From Glandiceps talaboti (taxonomy: Eukaryota; Hemichordata; Enteropneusta; Spengelidae), in NCBI RefSeq assembly GCF_964340395.1, contig NC_135556.1:20393142-20457141 (forward strand): a DNA stretch of 64,000 nt, read 5' to 3'. Every line of letters starts with the position of its first letter. Positions within the stretch are counted from its first letter, which is position 1. The translations under genes were made by a program, and so were the position numbers. The notes beneath the pieces are model-generated. The model was given only the letters and a program-made list of their open reading frames with translations, searched no databases and was not told the DNA's origin. Below are positions 37,833 to 52,301 of the stretch, one piece after another.

Positions 37833-40800
37833 CATGTGTGTAACTTTTGAAGTTTTCATAAGATAGGATTACAACACACATGCTGGTATAAAGTTACTAG
37901 TAAAAGGTATTGCGTATGACAACGAGGGAGAAACAGATAAGAAACATTCCCTGTACTAAATACAGACAGTGTGCTACTAGCATTTGCCAGTGGGTCTACT
38001 TATTGGAAAGTTGGGCTCACCAAAAGCGAATTAATCCTTTGACATTGATTGACGTTTACCTCGAGCGCTATTTAACACGGACATAATAGTCACGCTAACT
38101 ATTGATTTGTAAATGAACATAAGTTCAACAGCGGCATGCAATTGTCAGATGGACCAGATCAGACTTATATATAGACTCCTGAGGCAATATCTAACGAGAC
38201 AAATGAATGCATTTGAGAAGGTAGTCAGCTTTGCTTTTTTTCTCACTGAATAGCATGTACAATTCTAGTTGTTGGAAGACAATTTATTAAATCCAAGTTT
38301 GGCAGAAGTTCTTTTTTTTAAATTATTTCTGAAATGAAAATATAGATAGATATTTAGCACTATTGTCAAAGACCAAGCATAAAATGAACAAAAAACCCAG
38401 AGGTAATGGTGGCAGCTTCGGCTTTACTAGTGTTACTTTTGATCTTCGCGCACAGCTGAGAGACCAAGTAACTACACTCGAATCCCTCTCATATCTCATA
38501 TCAACTTCTGTGTGTACCGGGATCTCACTTGAATCTTAGGGAATTAGCTCAGACTACACACAGTTTGTGTTTAAAAGTCTACACTGGAAACCAAGGCAAG
38601 CACCTAGCCTTGCTCATTGACTTCCCCTGAAGCCAAGTGCCCCTGCGAAGTGAAGTGCCTGCCAGTCCCAAGTGTTCTTTATTGTGACGTCATTAAAGTC
38701 TAAATTTACATAACGCATGGCCAATGGCCAAATAATTAATGCAATCCATATTAAGGTCTGCAGGAGGCGTTAACATGCTCTAAAAAGTATTCTCAAAACA
38801 TTGATGAATGATCACTATGAATCCTAGCTATCTATGAAATGCAGACTGTCGTCTCATGTACTCGAGTACGCTTGCAATCTTGTGGTCTGATATCCTTGAG
38901 ACAGTCTGTTGACCTTTCAGTCAAACTAGGACATGCGATGTTGTTAAAATATTGAGTTTACTGAAAATATGAATATGTCATCTGTGACACTAGATACAGT
39001 CAGCCAGACGGTTTAATTCAACGTGCTATTGGCATGGATTGGAGAGGCTCCAGGCCGCCAAAGAACTCGTTATCGACTGTATTACACCATAGCCTCTCTT
39101 TTCAACCACGATGTGTAGACAAGTTGATACATTACAAGCAGAGCAAAAGGTTTTGTAGATGAACTAGTGTAATTGCTACTGACAAAACTAAAACAATGCC
39201 GAATGGCCAGTACCATACACAACACACTTATACAATATCCCATTCTAAGACATGCCAATACTCCTCCTAGGCATGCAAAAAGCAACCAGCAAAGATGATC
39301 TGGTCTTTCTCATTGTATGACACAATGTCAATGATCTACAGAAGCATAGAGCGTACTAAAGAAACATCAGACTTGTTCAGACATTTTGTATTGGTGACTA
39401 CCATATGATGAGGTTGTTGACAAGCTATACGTCGTCGTCTAGATGTGTACCTGCCATGGCAGATGAGAAACAAATTCGTTTATTTTTAGCTTCATAACCA
39501 AAGGATCAAATTGAGTTGGTTTTCGACGTGCCACGCGGGAAGACGGGTACGATGTTCGGTAAATATCAGTTAATACATTTGCTCAGTTGGTCAATACAGT
39601 TGATTAGAATGCAAGGGATTTGGCATTGTTCCTACATTTGTGTGATTCAATTGTTTTTTGTCAATTTCGGATCACCTCAAATATACGTTAGATGTTACCA
39701 CAAACTTACGTACATTCTTTGTAGTATGGGTAAATAACGTAAAGATGTAAACACTAGATGAACTTCATTTATAGAACACGCAAGTCATATTATTACGAAA
39801 TTCGTGTTCATGGGCATATGATCAACAATATCGGCCATTTCTTTATCTTTATCTTTCTATAGGTTGAATTCTGATGGCTTCTTCGTGTCACAATAAACAA
39901 ATGATTTAAAAAGTTGATACAATGTATAAACATGATATTGTGTAAAGTATATTGAATATTTGACATGCAAAATGATGTATTATAATATGATTTCCGGTAC
40001 TTGTAAACCTTTCTGAGATTTGTTACTGATGGTGGATTGCAAAGCACTTGATGAAAAAAACAAGCAATGATACAGGCTTTATAACCAAATCAGAATGCGA
40101 GATTTGTAGCGGGTAGATGAGGCGAGGATGTAATTTCTGTCACGGTTTAGTCAATTCGCTAAACAATGTAGTTGTACCTTTATAGCTAACATACTTTCGG
40201 ACATTCAAGCGTTACTATGAGAAATGAAAAACACAACGTGTGTCGTAGCTAGAGAAAATAATCCATTCGACTAAACCATTGCAGTAATTTCCACAGACAA
40301 ATATGTAACGGTAATGGACTTCAGTAAGTGCATTCTTTTCAAAAGAGGAAAAGAAACACTTAGCAAACACGACCGAGAAATACATAGTGATAACGATTCC
40401 TAACACGTGTGTACGTGTCTCTCTCACCTAAATTCTTGCATTTGATGTCATGTGACACATGGAATATGCTGTCAAAAAGTGAGTATACACAGAGGTGTTG
40501 ACTTGGCGTGATATCAAACAATTGAATACTGGTTTTCGGCGGATGATCTGCATTTCGGTATTGACCACAGCGTATAACTATTATGTTGAACAACATTTTT
40601 CCATTCAGAGAAAATAGAAAATGAGCCTTGAGAAATTTCGATTGATTTGTTTCAAATTCAAGCGTAAGTCATGATGCCTTGGCTACCACTATGTTAAGTT
40701 TCATAATTTCGTGATTGACTAGGAATCAAGTTCACCTATTGTATTACAAGTTGGCCGATGGTATTACCTGTTTTAATAAACGGAATTAAGATATACTTCA

Positions 40801-41509
40801 CAGCGGAAACAATTAAACACAAACTATGAAAAACAGGACGATATAATTACATTAAAGACACACACACTATTGCAGATATACGACTATACATGTTAGAATA
40901 TTGCAATACTAAATTATATGCGAAGGGAATATTACTAGACTAAATCAAATATCTTATTACTAATCAAATTATCTTGATTACTAGTCAAATATCTATCATT
41001 TTAATATCTTATATTCCGGTTTGATGTCATGAACGCCAATCTGTCTAGACATGTCGTGTGGTATTATAATAAGTATGTTCTAACGATTACGTACTTTCAA
41101 AATGAGCGTGTTTATTCTAGACTAAAAATACATTCATCCATAAGCTCTTTACTTTAATATTTTGAGTACTTAGATTATGATATTACACGTAAAATATACG
41201 CACTTCACTACTTATTAACCGCCTTCATTCTGAGAAAAATATAACATGCATAAAAGGGGACGAAATATATCACGACATTAGTAAGTCCATTGTAGTACGT
41301 GCTTTTGCAATGCAACGGAAGATAATTACTTAATGGTTTGAGCGCTCCAAGCTATGTGTTAGTACGTAGGCTTTACTTCCCTAGACTTCTTAAACCCACG
41401 GCATCGTTGGCAAGCAATTAGAGATATATTTCCAATCTGCATTCACACTCATGAATTGAAGTCGAGACATGTATTCGCTAAGCCTCTAAATTCTCCTAAA
41501 ATGTTGACG

Positions 41510-41606
41510 ATGAACTCGTGTGTTACATTCTCTATCACAACGTCATATCAGATGAAGTCGTGTGTTACATTCCCTATCACAACGTCATATCAGATGACAT
41601 TTTCAA
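41510..41606. repeat. Tandem duplication of about 46 bp
   Basis: Two adjacent copies of TCGTGTGTTACATTCYCTAT then CACAACGTCATATCAGATGA, differing at one base (Y). Confidence 0.85.
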
Positions 41607-41849
41607 TTAGAAATAACACTAGATTGACGAATTGTAATGTTCTCTTAGTGAACTCTAGTATTTATAAAATAAACAACATTACAACAATTAACATAGAGGA
41701 TAGAGGTGTATAAAACCTAGTCTCAACGGGACACCGTAAATCTCCATATAAATTCCATACCAATTTATATCATTACAATGGTGCAGTATAAAGGTAACGA
41801 CAACCTAATACACCCAGGCATTGCATTGGCACCAGCTGTAGATTATTAG

Positions 41850-41852
<3 letters not shown>

Positions 41853-41940
<88 letters not shown>
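41853..41940. repeat. (AT)n microsatellite
   Basis: About 88 bp of AT dinucleotides. Confidence 0.96.
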
Positions 41941-41943
<3 letters not shown>

Positions 41944-43073
41944 TTTTTCCAGCTGCCTTGACTCTCTATGTCAATCTTCACAGCCACATTGTGATGTCTT
42001 TGGAAAATATTGTTTGTGTACCTACGATCATCGATTGTCAATCGATGTGTTCGAATCCCTAAGGTTGCACATGTAACTATCTTAAGACCTTTCAATGTAT
42101 ACCTCACCGAAAAATGAGTTTGTCATGTTGAAATGTTATTGTTATTCAACCTTTCCCCTTATTGGAAGCCCTGAAGACGGTAAACTCTGAATGCCGGGGA
42201 TTAACTTTCACCCCACGGTTACTTTCTAATTTAGTATTCACCCTGTGTTTCGTAAATGACAGTTTGATAAACCTACTTTGATATCATATCATAAAAAGAA
42301 TTGATATAGACTGGCTGGTAGCTCTACATTTAGACAATCTAAGCCAGATTTGAATGAGGATCAATCTGGTTTGTTTACGCCACAAGCATAGATAAAGCTA
42401 TGTATCAAATGTATCTGTTCAGTGCTATGAAACCAAATGCTGCTATAAATTGAAACTCATTAAAATGATGTGAGGCTTACGCTTAATACTTTATGTCAAG
42501 GGAATATGCATCGAATGATGATTGACACGTATCATTAGATTCATTATCTCAAGATTGTTAACCTTAGGCTTATTATACTTTCCCCCTTCTGAACATTTAC
42601 ATCTTCTTTGTCAGTAGCTATCAGTACTTCTACCCAAGTTATTCCATTTTCTTACGGCAAGGTAAATAAAATGACATCGAATGTATTACAACAGACAGTT
42701 CTCATAGACATCCATTTTGACACTAACAATGTCTTCCTCACTGGTCACTTCGAAACATATATCTTCATATGGTAGATTCCTTATGATCAAAGATAGTATG
42801 AACTATTCAAATCAGTTTGGATAAAGGTCTTTTCACTTTCATGTCTTCTGTATGTCTATCAATCATATGGCTTTTGGCGGGATAAAATGATGTTTTCACT
42901 GTCGATATTTTTATTTATATGATATTGAAGCTAAGTTATTGTCTTTGAATAGAAACTATGTATTATATACCCTGGTCGTACTACGTCACGACAACCCGTG
43001 TCTACGTCATTGGTTTTGCAGTGTTCGAAAGCGTTCCACAGTTTTCATAAATAATGATTGAGAATGTATTTTT

Positions 43074-43201
43074 ATATTATTCCCCAATATTTTTCTCCAT
43101 TCCCTGGAAAATACTCGCTACCTAAGGGTTTGTCGACGAAGCTCCCTTAGGCCACTCGTATTTTCCTCAACTGAACGAAGGAAAATATTGGGGAATAATA
43201 T
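43074..43201. mobile_element. Foldback MITE of about 130 bp
   Basis: The ends ATATTATTCCCCAATATTTTTC and its near-perfect reverse complement form the outer stem. Inner matched pairs are GGAAAATAC / GTATTTTCC and CCTAAGGG / CCCTTAGG around a loop with GTCGAC. Almost the whole element folds on itself. No open frame is present, and no clear target-site duplication. Confidence 0.8.
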
Positions 43202-43322
43202 TTGATTATGCATACGTAGGTAGACAACTCGATTTTTAATGCCTATGTATATTAGACAAAGTTGACAATGAATATCTGCCACAACATGGAGTGTTAATAT
43301 ACTTGTGGCCTGCTCTGTAGCC

Positions 43323-43363
43323 GATGGTGGTGGTGGTGGTGGTGGTGATGGTGATGATGGTGA

Positions 43364-43396
<33 letters not shown>

Positions 43397-43450
43397 AGGT
43401 GCGGTGGTGGTTATGATGATGATGATGACGGTGGTGGTGGTGGTGATGAT
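43323..43450. repeat. (GGT/GAT)n trinucleotide tract
   Basis: About 128 bp of imperfect GGT and GAT triplets. The histidine-rich minus-strand frame through it is an artefact. Confidence 0.93.
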
Positions 43451-45059
43451 ATAGGCAGAAGGAAAACAAAAATCAAATATCGAAGGCTAGTATTGATAAT
43501 ATATCTAGACAATGTTATTTAACATTTTCAAAATAAATAAGGTACTCAGATATAATGTTTTTCCACAAGGAAGTCTTATTAGCCCGATTGAAGTCATAAA
43601 ATTACTTTGTCGGCTTTTACGGTCTGTAGGATACATCCAATATTACACCTGGGGAATAAAGAAATATGATATACTATGATGAAAATAAATTTATCCCTGT
43701 CCATAAATGGCAATATCGCAAAATATAACCCATAACGAGACGTTTGGAGGCAAAATTAATGTAAGTACTCTATTTGATTCGTAAGTACGAGCATCAATTT
43801 TCACAACATCATCTGTCTATCAGGGCGTCAAGCTGTAAAATAATCTTGCCGATTACTTGAAACAACTCTGCATATTATAAAGGCCACATATAAAATAGTA
43901 CACAAACATTTTTCTCAAAAAACTATTAAAAGATGACAAGGTTCGTCTACGCCTAACAAGCGTGGTACGTAGGTCTTGCAAGAACATAGTTTCAGGATGT
44001 ATCATGGACGTTACTGCAAACTTTCAAAACTTAAATTTAATAATTACTTACAAACAGCCATTTTATCTAATGTTTCAATTAGGAATCTTATCCACAGGGT
44101 AACGGACTTTGTGTAAAATACGACGGATATTGCTGTAAAGCCTGGGCCCGGAACAGAAGTAACCCGATAGTTTTACCTGTGCGGTAGTGCTAAGGAACAT
44201 TAATTATATCTGTCAGGCGGGAGACATAGAATACTCCTTCTAGTGAACCAGACAGGGTTAGCAATATAATTACTTCAGTACTGTTGACATCATGGAAAAA
44301 GTGAGCTCTGTGAATATTCATGCACATTTTTTGCCCTGTTGGAGGTATATAAGTAAACTTACACGGTATAAAGAGGCATGATAATGCGTTAACAAGGTAG
44401 TCGGATTTGACTAGGAAAAGAGACAATTTGACGTCCTCAGCTTTCACTTTTCCCTTGGGGTTTTCTTGAAATGTGCACGTATTTGTTTCTAGCGACTTCA
44501 ATAAATGTTAGATCAAAGGGCATATGTATTCCGTGTAGTTTCACTTGAATCCACCTATCCCTTACTTTATTGTAAGAATGGCAGCGAAGATGAACTCAAA
44601 AGTTTAATTCCAACTCCCATAGCAAAATTGTGAAAAAAGAAAATACTATAGATATCATATCTGATGTGTGTGTGTATTTTTCTTCAAATAATGATACGCA
44701 AAGATTTACAATAGCACAAGCAGGGATTGAAGAAAAAGTATATTATATGTATTATGTATGTATATGTATATATATAACTCCTCATTAAAATACCGTCAAA
44801 ATGAAGAAGGGTGACTGAGCTATGATGGGTCTCTACCATATGTGCTCTCCCAGCATTGTCTGTACCAAGGTCAACAGCTGGCTTCACCATGTCTCTTTGA
44901 GACCAACTCCTCTAGATCTCCGCACATGTTAGCTACCCTTTCATTGCATGTTTATCAACAACGATATCAACTGTATGACAGCGGTGTTAAAGGTGTGAGA
45001 GGTCAAATTAGATAACGGAATTTCTCATTGTATATACGCCCTCCCCCAAGAGTCAATTT

Positions 45060-45515
45060 GTATACTCTGACCCACCCAAAGTCCCCCGCCTCTCCCCAAT
45101 TGTAATTACTGAAGGTTTCCAAAGAGGCCATTGTTAACCTTTCGGCAACCTAGAACTAAATGTTTTATGCACACACTTATAAAGCAAAACAAAATAAAAT
45201 ACAACAAATGTGTGTTTTTGGTAAACCGACCGACCTTAGTTTAAACCGCTAATCCTAAACACATATATACATTTAAAACGATAATTAAGTTTTTGTCTTC
45301 TTGACCTTCACGCATGTCTGTTCTCTTTCCCTAGTGATGCCTATACATATTCATCAAACTATCACACAAGGGGTATTGTGACCGACATTTTGCTTGGATT
45401 TGGGTCGAAGCAATATTTTTCAAAAATTATGAAATTAAAAAGTAAAATAAAATAAAATGAAATCCGACATACCAACCCTATTCTCTAAAGCCATGTTATC
45501 GGAAATATGAGATCA
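45060..45515. repeat. Intergenic copy of the intron 16 dispersed repeat
   Basis: GTAAACCGACCGACCTTAG, ATTGTGACCGAC, GGATTTGGGTCGAAG and TTCTCTAAAGCCATGTTATC match the elements at 12508-12870 and 27447-27830 in the same order. Just upstream, CCTCTCCCCAATTGTAATTA resembles a stretch in intron 11 of both genes, so the full element may be longer (to about 450 bp). No coding capacity is seen. Confidence 0.65.
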
Positions 45516-45902
45516 GTTTTTCAAACTCTCTATGCACGCTGACAAAATACTTTTTAAAAGGTCATCTGCAAATGTTTGCACAGACAAAGATGACACTTTT
45601 GGAGGTTACAACGGTATATTCCCAGTCAAAGCATAACCGAAATCTTTTAATAGGAACGGGAGAATGATTATGGTCGAAGTACAGTGCCGACAAAGTTGAG
45701 TAGACTACCATAACTTCAACAACAGCTGTTTCACTAGAGTCGTTGCAAGAAACAGCAAAATGTCGTTGGTCTCCTACACAATTATAGACATGAACATTCG
45801 AGGTAGTTACCATGTTTATAATATTCTTATTATACGGTGTAAAGGTCTTGTGATAAAAATGGTGATGAATGTGTTTTCAAGTAATCCAAACCTTAGTATA
45901 AA

Positions 45903-46065
45903 CAAAACAGCAGTGGCAGCAACAAAAACAAAAACAAAAACAACAACAGAACAAAAACAAAAACAACAACAGACGAAGAATGAAACAATGATAAAAAACA
46001 ATAACAACACAACAAAAGAATGAAAGAAACAATGATAACAACAACAACAATAACAACAACAATTA
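45903..46065. repeat. A-rich (AAC/AAAAAC)n low-complexity tract
   Basis: Imperfect ACAAAA and AAC units with a few unique interruptions. The open frames on both strands are artefacts. Confidence 0.85.
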
Positions 46066-46118
46066 TTATTACTATTACTATAGCAACACCAACGATCAGC
46101 AGTCCGTTTACTGAGATG

Positions 46119-46172
46119 TCTACATACATACATACATACGTACGTACATACATACATACATACATACATACA

Positions 46173-46202
<30 letters not shown>
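46119..46202. repeat. (CATA)n tetranucleotide microsatellite
   Basis: About 84 bp of CATA units, interrupted once by CGTACGTA. Confidence 0.95.
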
Positions 46203-46203
<1 letters not shown>

Positions 46204-48146
46204 GACGAAGTAGAAAGGGCTATTGGTGAACCTTATTATAATACTGCAGTTAATGCTAAAAACAACGAAATGGAAATACCCTTGTGTTGAGGTACTAACG
46301 CCATTTTTGAAAATTGAGTTGGCAAATTGCCTGCAAGTTACAATTCCTTGTCAAGAAATAGTCAATGATGTGAGAGCATGTTAACTGTCGAATCATGGTT
46401 AGCTGGGTGCATTGTCACTTAGACACGTTTATGCCCTTGGATATAATCTTTCTCGGAGACGATCCAGTCTACTTTGGTGTTAATATAATGACGTGATTGA
46501 GCGATAAGCGTTTTACGAAAGTAAACAACATTTTTTCTAGGTTTGGATATGACATATTTATACATGTTGAATTTCTATTACTTTATACCCTTGGGATTTG
46601 TTCTGAAGACCCAAGAGGTGTTAATTTCAATTATAATACGATCAATGTGAATGGTTAACAAGCTATTCAACGTTTCCATTGAAATAGCTATATTTAAAGA
46701 GTAAACTACGACGGAATACTGTAGTGTTTAACTCATCACATTATAGGGCTAGCATGAGGGTAGATGTTGCACAATTCATCACAGCGTATTAACCAATCAA
46801 ATTGCATGTATCATTTTAATTATGTAATAATTTAAAATTAACAATGCTGGGATCTTCATGACAAATACTAGGGTACGCAGTAATAGAATGTATCTTTCTT
46901 ACAAACAGTTCCTGAAGAGATAAGACAAACAGACATTCAAGTATTAAGACTACTTTTCAACGTTTCATCACATTATGTGATTAGTCGACTATTCGATCAC
47001 TCTTCAATGTTGTCTTCTTTTAGTATATAATGTTTTCTGTTGTAATATGTATGTCTATATAGGTTTTGTAGCATTTAAACCGCTATGCTCAATGTATTGA
47101 TGATACACTCATCGTAATTAAAACGTCGTTTCCATGGTTTTTTTCACGTACGTGGCCCGCTGCAGCGTGGTTTGCACACATTAGTAAGAGGTGCGGCTGG
47201 TCACACTTGCAGTTAATATTAACAGACGTCAACGGAGTCCACCAGTTTTGACTCTATTACTTAACATTATGATTGTCTGTATCTTCCTTTGTTTAAAATT
47301 TTATGGATGATACAGTAAGAAAAGAAATAAACAGAAAGATGATTCTTGGAAAAAAAATGATCAAAAAGATACATAATCTATTGTGAATTTTAATGAAAAA
47401 CAAACAATTACAATGTAGATCGCAAAAAACCAACAAACTATATGCGCCCGTACAAAGGTTAAACAAATTACGGCTAACCATACCACTGAAAGAATTAACG
47501 TACTCGCAGACAAAAAAGCATGTACGACGTCACATTAATGAATTCAATATTGCAGATTCACCTTGGACTAACCTAACACAAGTGCGGAATTTAAGTAGAA
47601 CTGGATTACTAAGATACGGCAAAGGTATTGCCATTAGCTGCTTTATTGTCACAACATACAGTATCAGATTACATTTATTTTTATACTAGAAATGGATTAG
47701 ATAAATAGAAAGATATGATGTGTAACTTACCAACTAGTGAAGATGAAAACCATTCTTTTTGACAACTGACAAAAACACACATCAAGCACATATCAATATC
47801 CGCAACAGTGCTTTCTTCGTCAAAAAGAGACAGTTAGACACTTTATTGGAATTTGATCTTTTAAAACGGAAAAACCGCTTTTAATAATAAATTGAGTTCG
47901 CTGTTACAACTGATTACAACCAGAGAACAAAGTATGCAACTTCATTGAGCACTACGAATACTTTGCATGACAGGAGCCGCTAGTAAGGATATACTACTTG
48001 AAGGAAACCCTTTTAAGTGTTTTCAGTAGTTTAGCGTTAGAATTATACTGTTTGACAAAGTAGTCATTCATCGATCAGCTATTCAATATTGAAAAGTAAG
48101 CCGATTCTCTGTCGCCAGTCTGACTCGCCCTGGTTACATCATTTGT

Positions 48147-48147
48147 A

Positions 48148-48212
<65 letters not shown>
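48147..48212. repeat. (ATC)n trinucleotide microsatellite
   Basis: About 22 perfect CAT/ATC units. Confidence 0.96.
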
Positions 48213-48213
<1 letters not shown>

Positions 48214-49811
48214 AATGCAGAATTTCCCACCAGGATAACCATAAATCGGACTAGCGCTAATAAGGTTTTAGGATATGATAGAATTCGCACAGTTCATGAT
48301 GTTCCGGACAGCGGGGATGATCGACCCCTTACTAATACAACTACTTCCACATATAATAAGAGAAATTATAATCAAGGGCATTTATTCAATAACCATGTGG
48401 TTATTCTACTGCCCGTACGTTTACACAATAAAAGCGAAGGGAAAGGGGTTACGAATGAAACCTTTAAACAATAAATGCCAAGCAACTATTATCAGTTTCT
48501 TTTATTCAAGTGTGAATGCATTTAAATGCATTTCGTACTTACTACGACATTTGAAACACCATGGACTCTACTGGGGACGAATATGTTTTTTAATGAGCCA
48601 TAAATTTAAACATGGCATCACATATTTCATGTCCTAAGATGTAACAAGGCAAGTGGATGTGACATTGTTATGAACTCCGACCAGTCATCCCTACTGAGAG
48701 ATATAAGCGTAGCGCACACACACACGCCCACTGTCAAGCACTAGACATACACACACCTATTAAAGTATTGGTAAGTATAGGACATACAAGGAGGAGGAGC
48801 GTCAGTTAGTACTGGCTCCTTTTGTGTTGACAAATTGATGATATATTCTCACTACAACATGCATATTAACATGTACACTTGCATTGTCATTCAAACAAGG
48901 ACAAAATTATGGCATCATGGTATTAAACACGCAAAACAACAAAGTTTCTGCTAGAATTTCTTTGCTAAAGGTAGTTTGAGTTTTAGAATGTTAAACACAA
49001 TTGGGTGATCTGTTTTACCTATACTTCATGAGTTGCTCTGTTTAAGTCCTGGTGCTTGACTCTGTGTGTGCTACCATTTGTATCACAGTGGGGATGCCAG
49101 GTCAGCTTTGATAAAGATCATCACATATCAGTTAATATTTCTAATGATATTTTATCTACGTATCTGGCCCCAGTAGAGTATCCATGGTGTTTCACATTCT
49201 GTAATATTTTTACAAACACTTTATTTTACTTGAATACTTTAGCTAGCTATGTTGCACTTGTCAATTCCGCCCTATTATATACAATTAACATGGCTTCCAA
49301 TAGCAAATGCTACATTCATCTATAAACTCAATTGGCTTTCCAAGACAAGCGTCGTGTATTCGTACGTCATCCCATGCTGCTTTTCGCGTTATATATATAG
49401 AGTTACCTATGACAACATCTGATCACTACCATAAGGTTCATTTATCGCAAACTAGACAGAGTGGTGCGTACTGGAAAATATCCCCGCTGATACATTTTTA
49501 ATCTACTGATTACCCATACCACTACACCAGGTAGAGTCTAAGTTGTTGTCCGTCAATATTTTCTATGCCTTGTTCGTTCGTGAGCAGAATTTAATATTTC
49601 GCTTTTCACAATTTCTAACATTCATCGAACATTTGCCTGTAACTAGGACGGACTTGAAACATTCAGTTTAGTCAGGAGACTGTAAAACGATTTAGTCTTT
49701 AGTTACCAGTACGCAGCTCATTGTTCTCATATCAATGTAACCGACCAATACGAATCTCCACACGGAAGATTTGAACGGTGTGCATTATTTTAGTACGACA
49801 TACATTTTAAA

Positions 49812-50257
49812 ATGCCAGGAATAACAGTTAATAATGAGACGAATGGAAACTTAACGGCGGCTTTGTCTGACATTCAAGATGATTTTCCATCACTCTTTGA
49901 GAGACTTTATGATGATGACTTTGGAGAAGGAGACTACCTTCCCGAGGTACACATAGCCGCTAAAATCATCATTGCTGTTATATTTGGACTCATCTTCGTT
50001 GTTTGCGGATTTGGAAACACATTGCTATGTTTTACAATCTTTAGACTAAAGAGACTACGAACTGTAACCAATCTCTTCATTGCAAGTCTTGCAATATCCG
50101 ATGCCTTAGTGGCCATAGTTTGTGCACCGTTTTGTCTTTACTATTACATAATGCAGAATTGGATTTTTGGAAGAACTCTGTGTTCTATAGTCAGCACTGT
50201 CAACCTGGTCTCATTACATGTTTCCGTGAATACCTTACTGACTATAGCCGTTGAAAG
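49812..50257 (+). CDS. PROKR-like: PROKR-like exon 1: N-terminal tail, TM1-TM3
   Basis: It encodes residues 1-148 plus two bases of R149. The acidic tail (FERLYDDDFGEGDYLPE) echoes the acidic N-terminus of PROKRs. There is no signal peptide. TM1 is about 51-76, TM2 85-108 and TM3 122-147. The donor is GAAAG|GTAAGG. A TATATATATA word lies at about 49390, some 420 bp before the ATG, and could be a promoter element, but this is weak. Confidence 0.9.
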
Positions 50258-52209
50258 GTAAGGAACTCGTTATTGACTAAGTATTGTACTTCTTCTGTTA
50301 ATGTAGATTTGTATATTTTCTAGGTTGTATGCTAAATCTAACTATCGTTTTCAGGAAGAGGATTGCGAACTCTTTTCTAAATTCCCCACAAAAGCTGCTT
50401 AAGAGCAGTAGTATTGATATTTCATTTTGACTTGTAACTTGTATTCATTTCGAAGTTGATTCAATGAAGTTTGAAACCATCAGTAGATTTTAATGACACA
50501 TCTAAACGATACATAACAACACTACTTTCAAAGTGTGTAAGAGTCATTGAAAACAATCAAGTTTTACAGTACTAGTACTGTAATAGGATTCATCATTGTT
50601 AATGCAAGACCACATGGAACCTAGACAGTTAACTCAGACCAATGAGATAACACTATAAATATTCTATCGAATGAAATGTCGTATTACACATTTAGATATA
50701 TATTCCACAGCACGGGGGAAGAAAGGTGTCAAAATATTAGTGTTGAAAGTCGTAACATTACGTTTTTGTGTCCTGATCTTTACAAGTACCATTTATATTA
50801 CATGTGTTAGAGAACACGATAATATACAATTGAACACAAGGGAGGATTGTTAAGATGTGTGTTTCTCCACTTAAGTCTTTATTTGAATACATTAGGCTTA
50901 ATACAGACAACATGCCTTGATGGATGTAACTATTTGAGCATGCTTATACATAGGGAGAAAGTGTACCTTGGTATAATGTTATCCTATTTCAATTCACAAC
51001 ATTTCCTCATCATTTGCGTTGCTTGATTGATTTTGTGTAAAAGCAAACACTTGTAGGTTCAAATGATGAGTTCACCTTTAGGTTTTCAAAGGTTGCAATA
51101 TTCGTCATATGCGAGCTTTCGTTGACAATTTACTTCTAGTTTTAAATGCGGATAACATTTGCAACATCACAGAACTTCAAGTATTCTGCATGACTGTAGT
51201 TTTTCGATGGATATAAACAACATCTTACACATGTTTGAATCTCTTATTTACTAATTAGGTAATATTGTGAAGGGGAAACTCGACATTTAAAGAACACAAT
51301 TGGTCTGATTATAGGAGCTAACAGAGCAAACCGCACATATCCTAATTTTGTGAATATATCTAACAAGACATGATCGCTTTTTCGCCTCCCGGCATTGTAG
51401 CTGAATACTGATTCATTTGGACGTAAAGAAGTCAAAGAACTGTATCTCAAATCCGGTTTTGTCTTTCGTTTCCTTAAGCTAATACCTAGCAATCCACAAC
51501 GCAGAACGGTTAAGCCTGCTTAGACGCCTTCCCTGCACCATCTGCTCATATTCGTCTTTTGTAAAATCCCAATCTTTAGTCTTTATCCTTACCATATGTG
51601 GAAATGATACGCATAAAATGCCATTTTTATTTTCTATCGATGAACATTAAAATTGAGCAGTAAGGAAGTATGTTAAAGGCTGAGAACATAAGTATAATGG
51701 CGGTCTGCGCTTGAAATATGTTTACAAAACTAGATGCTTTTGAAAAGGCAACACATACATTTACAGATAAACAAACATAATTGTCTTTTGTAAAATCTCA
51801 ATCTGTAATCTTCATCCTTACCATATGTGGAAGTGGTACAAATAAAATGATATTTTTATTTTCTATTGATGAGCACTAACATTGAGAGGAAAGGAAATGT
51901 GTTAAAGGCTGGGAACATACGTAAAATGGTGATCGCTATTGAAATATATGTTTATAAAATTAGATACTTTGAAAAGGCAACACATAGTTTTACAGACAAA
52001 CAGACGTAAATTTTGTGCGGGATGGAATAAGCCTTCTGTCCAAGAAACAAGTTCTATATTTTGATACGCACTTCATAAAGAACCTTCATCTAAGCTTCGG
52101 GTGAATACTTTAAATATCTTCCTGTAGCGAACTTTAAAACGCCTTATCATGCCAATGAAAATGTAGTACTTTCATTTCATTTATTTTGTTTCCAATTTAA
52201 AGTGTGTAT

Positions 52210-52301
<92 letters not shown>

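Larger units (their letters stand above)
30380..49811. other. 19.4-kb intergenic region without a recognised gene
   Basis: The first 2.5 kb is duplicated 3' flank. The rest holds the repeats listed separately, plus long AT-rich unique stretches (33.0-34.5, 35.3-36.4, 37.9-41.4, 43.5-45.0 and 46.2-49.8 kb) in which I see no coding exon. Open frames at 36392, 47393 and 48275 match no family known to me. The 36.7-37.4 kb part has decayed TGACCTTGACC-type words of the kind seen in old dispersed repeats. Confidence 0.5.

Noticed and set aside
39000-39480. Plus-strand stretch with fossil-coding look (GMDWRGSRPPKNSLSTVLHH)
   Set aside because: Interrupted by stops and not assignable to a family. 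May be a decayed transposon but cannot be supported.
42000-42075. tRNA-like GTTCGAATCCC B box with an upstream CATCGATTG/CAATCGATG stem
   Set aside because: No matching A box or acceptor stem could be built, so it is not called a tRNA gene.
47393-48637. Open frames at 47393-47689 and 48275-48637
   Set aside because: No similarity to known proteins and no splice or promoter support; lengths are compatible with chance in AT-rich DNA.
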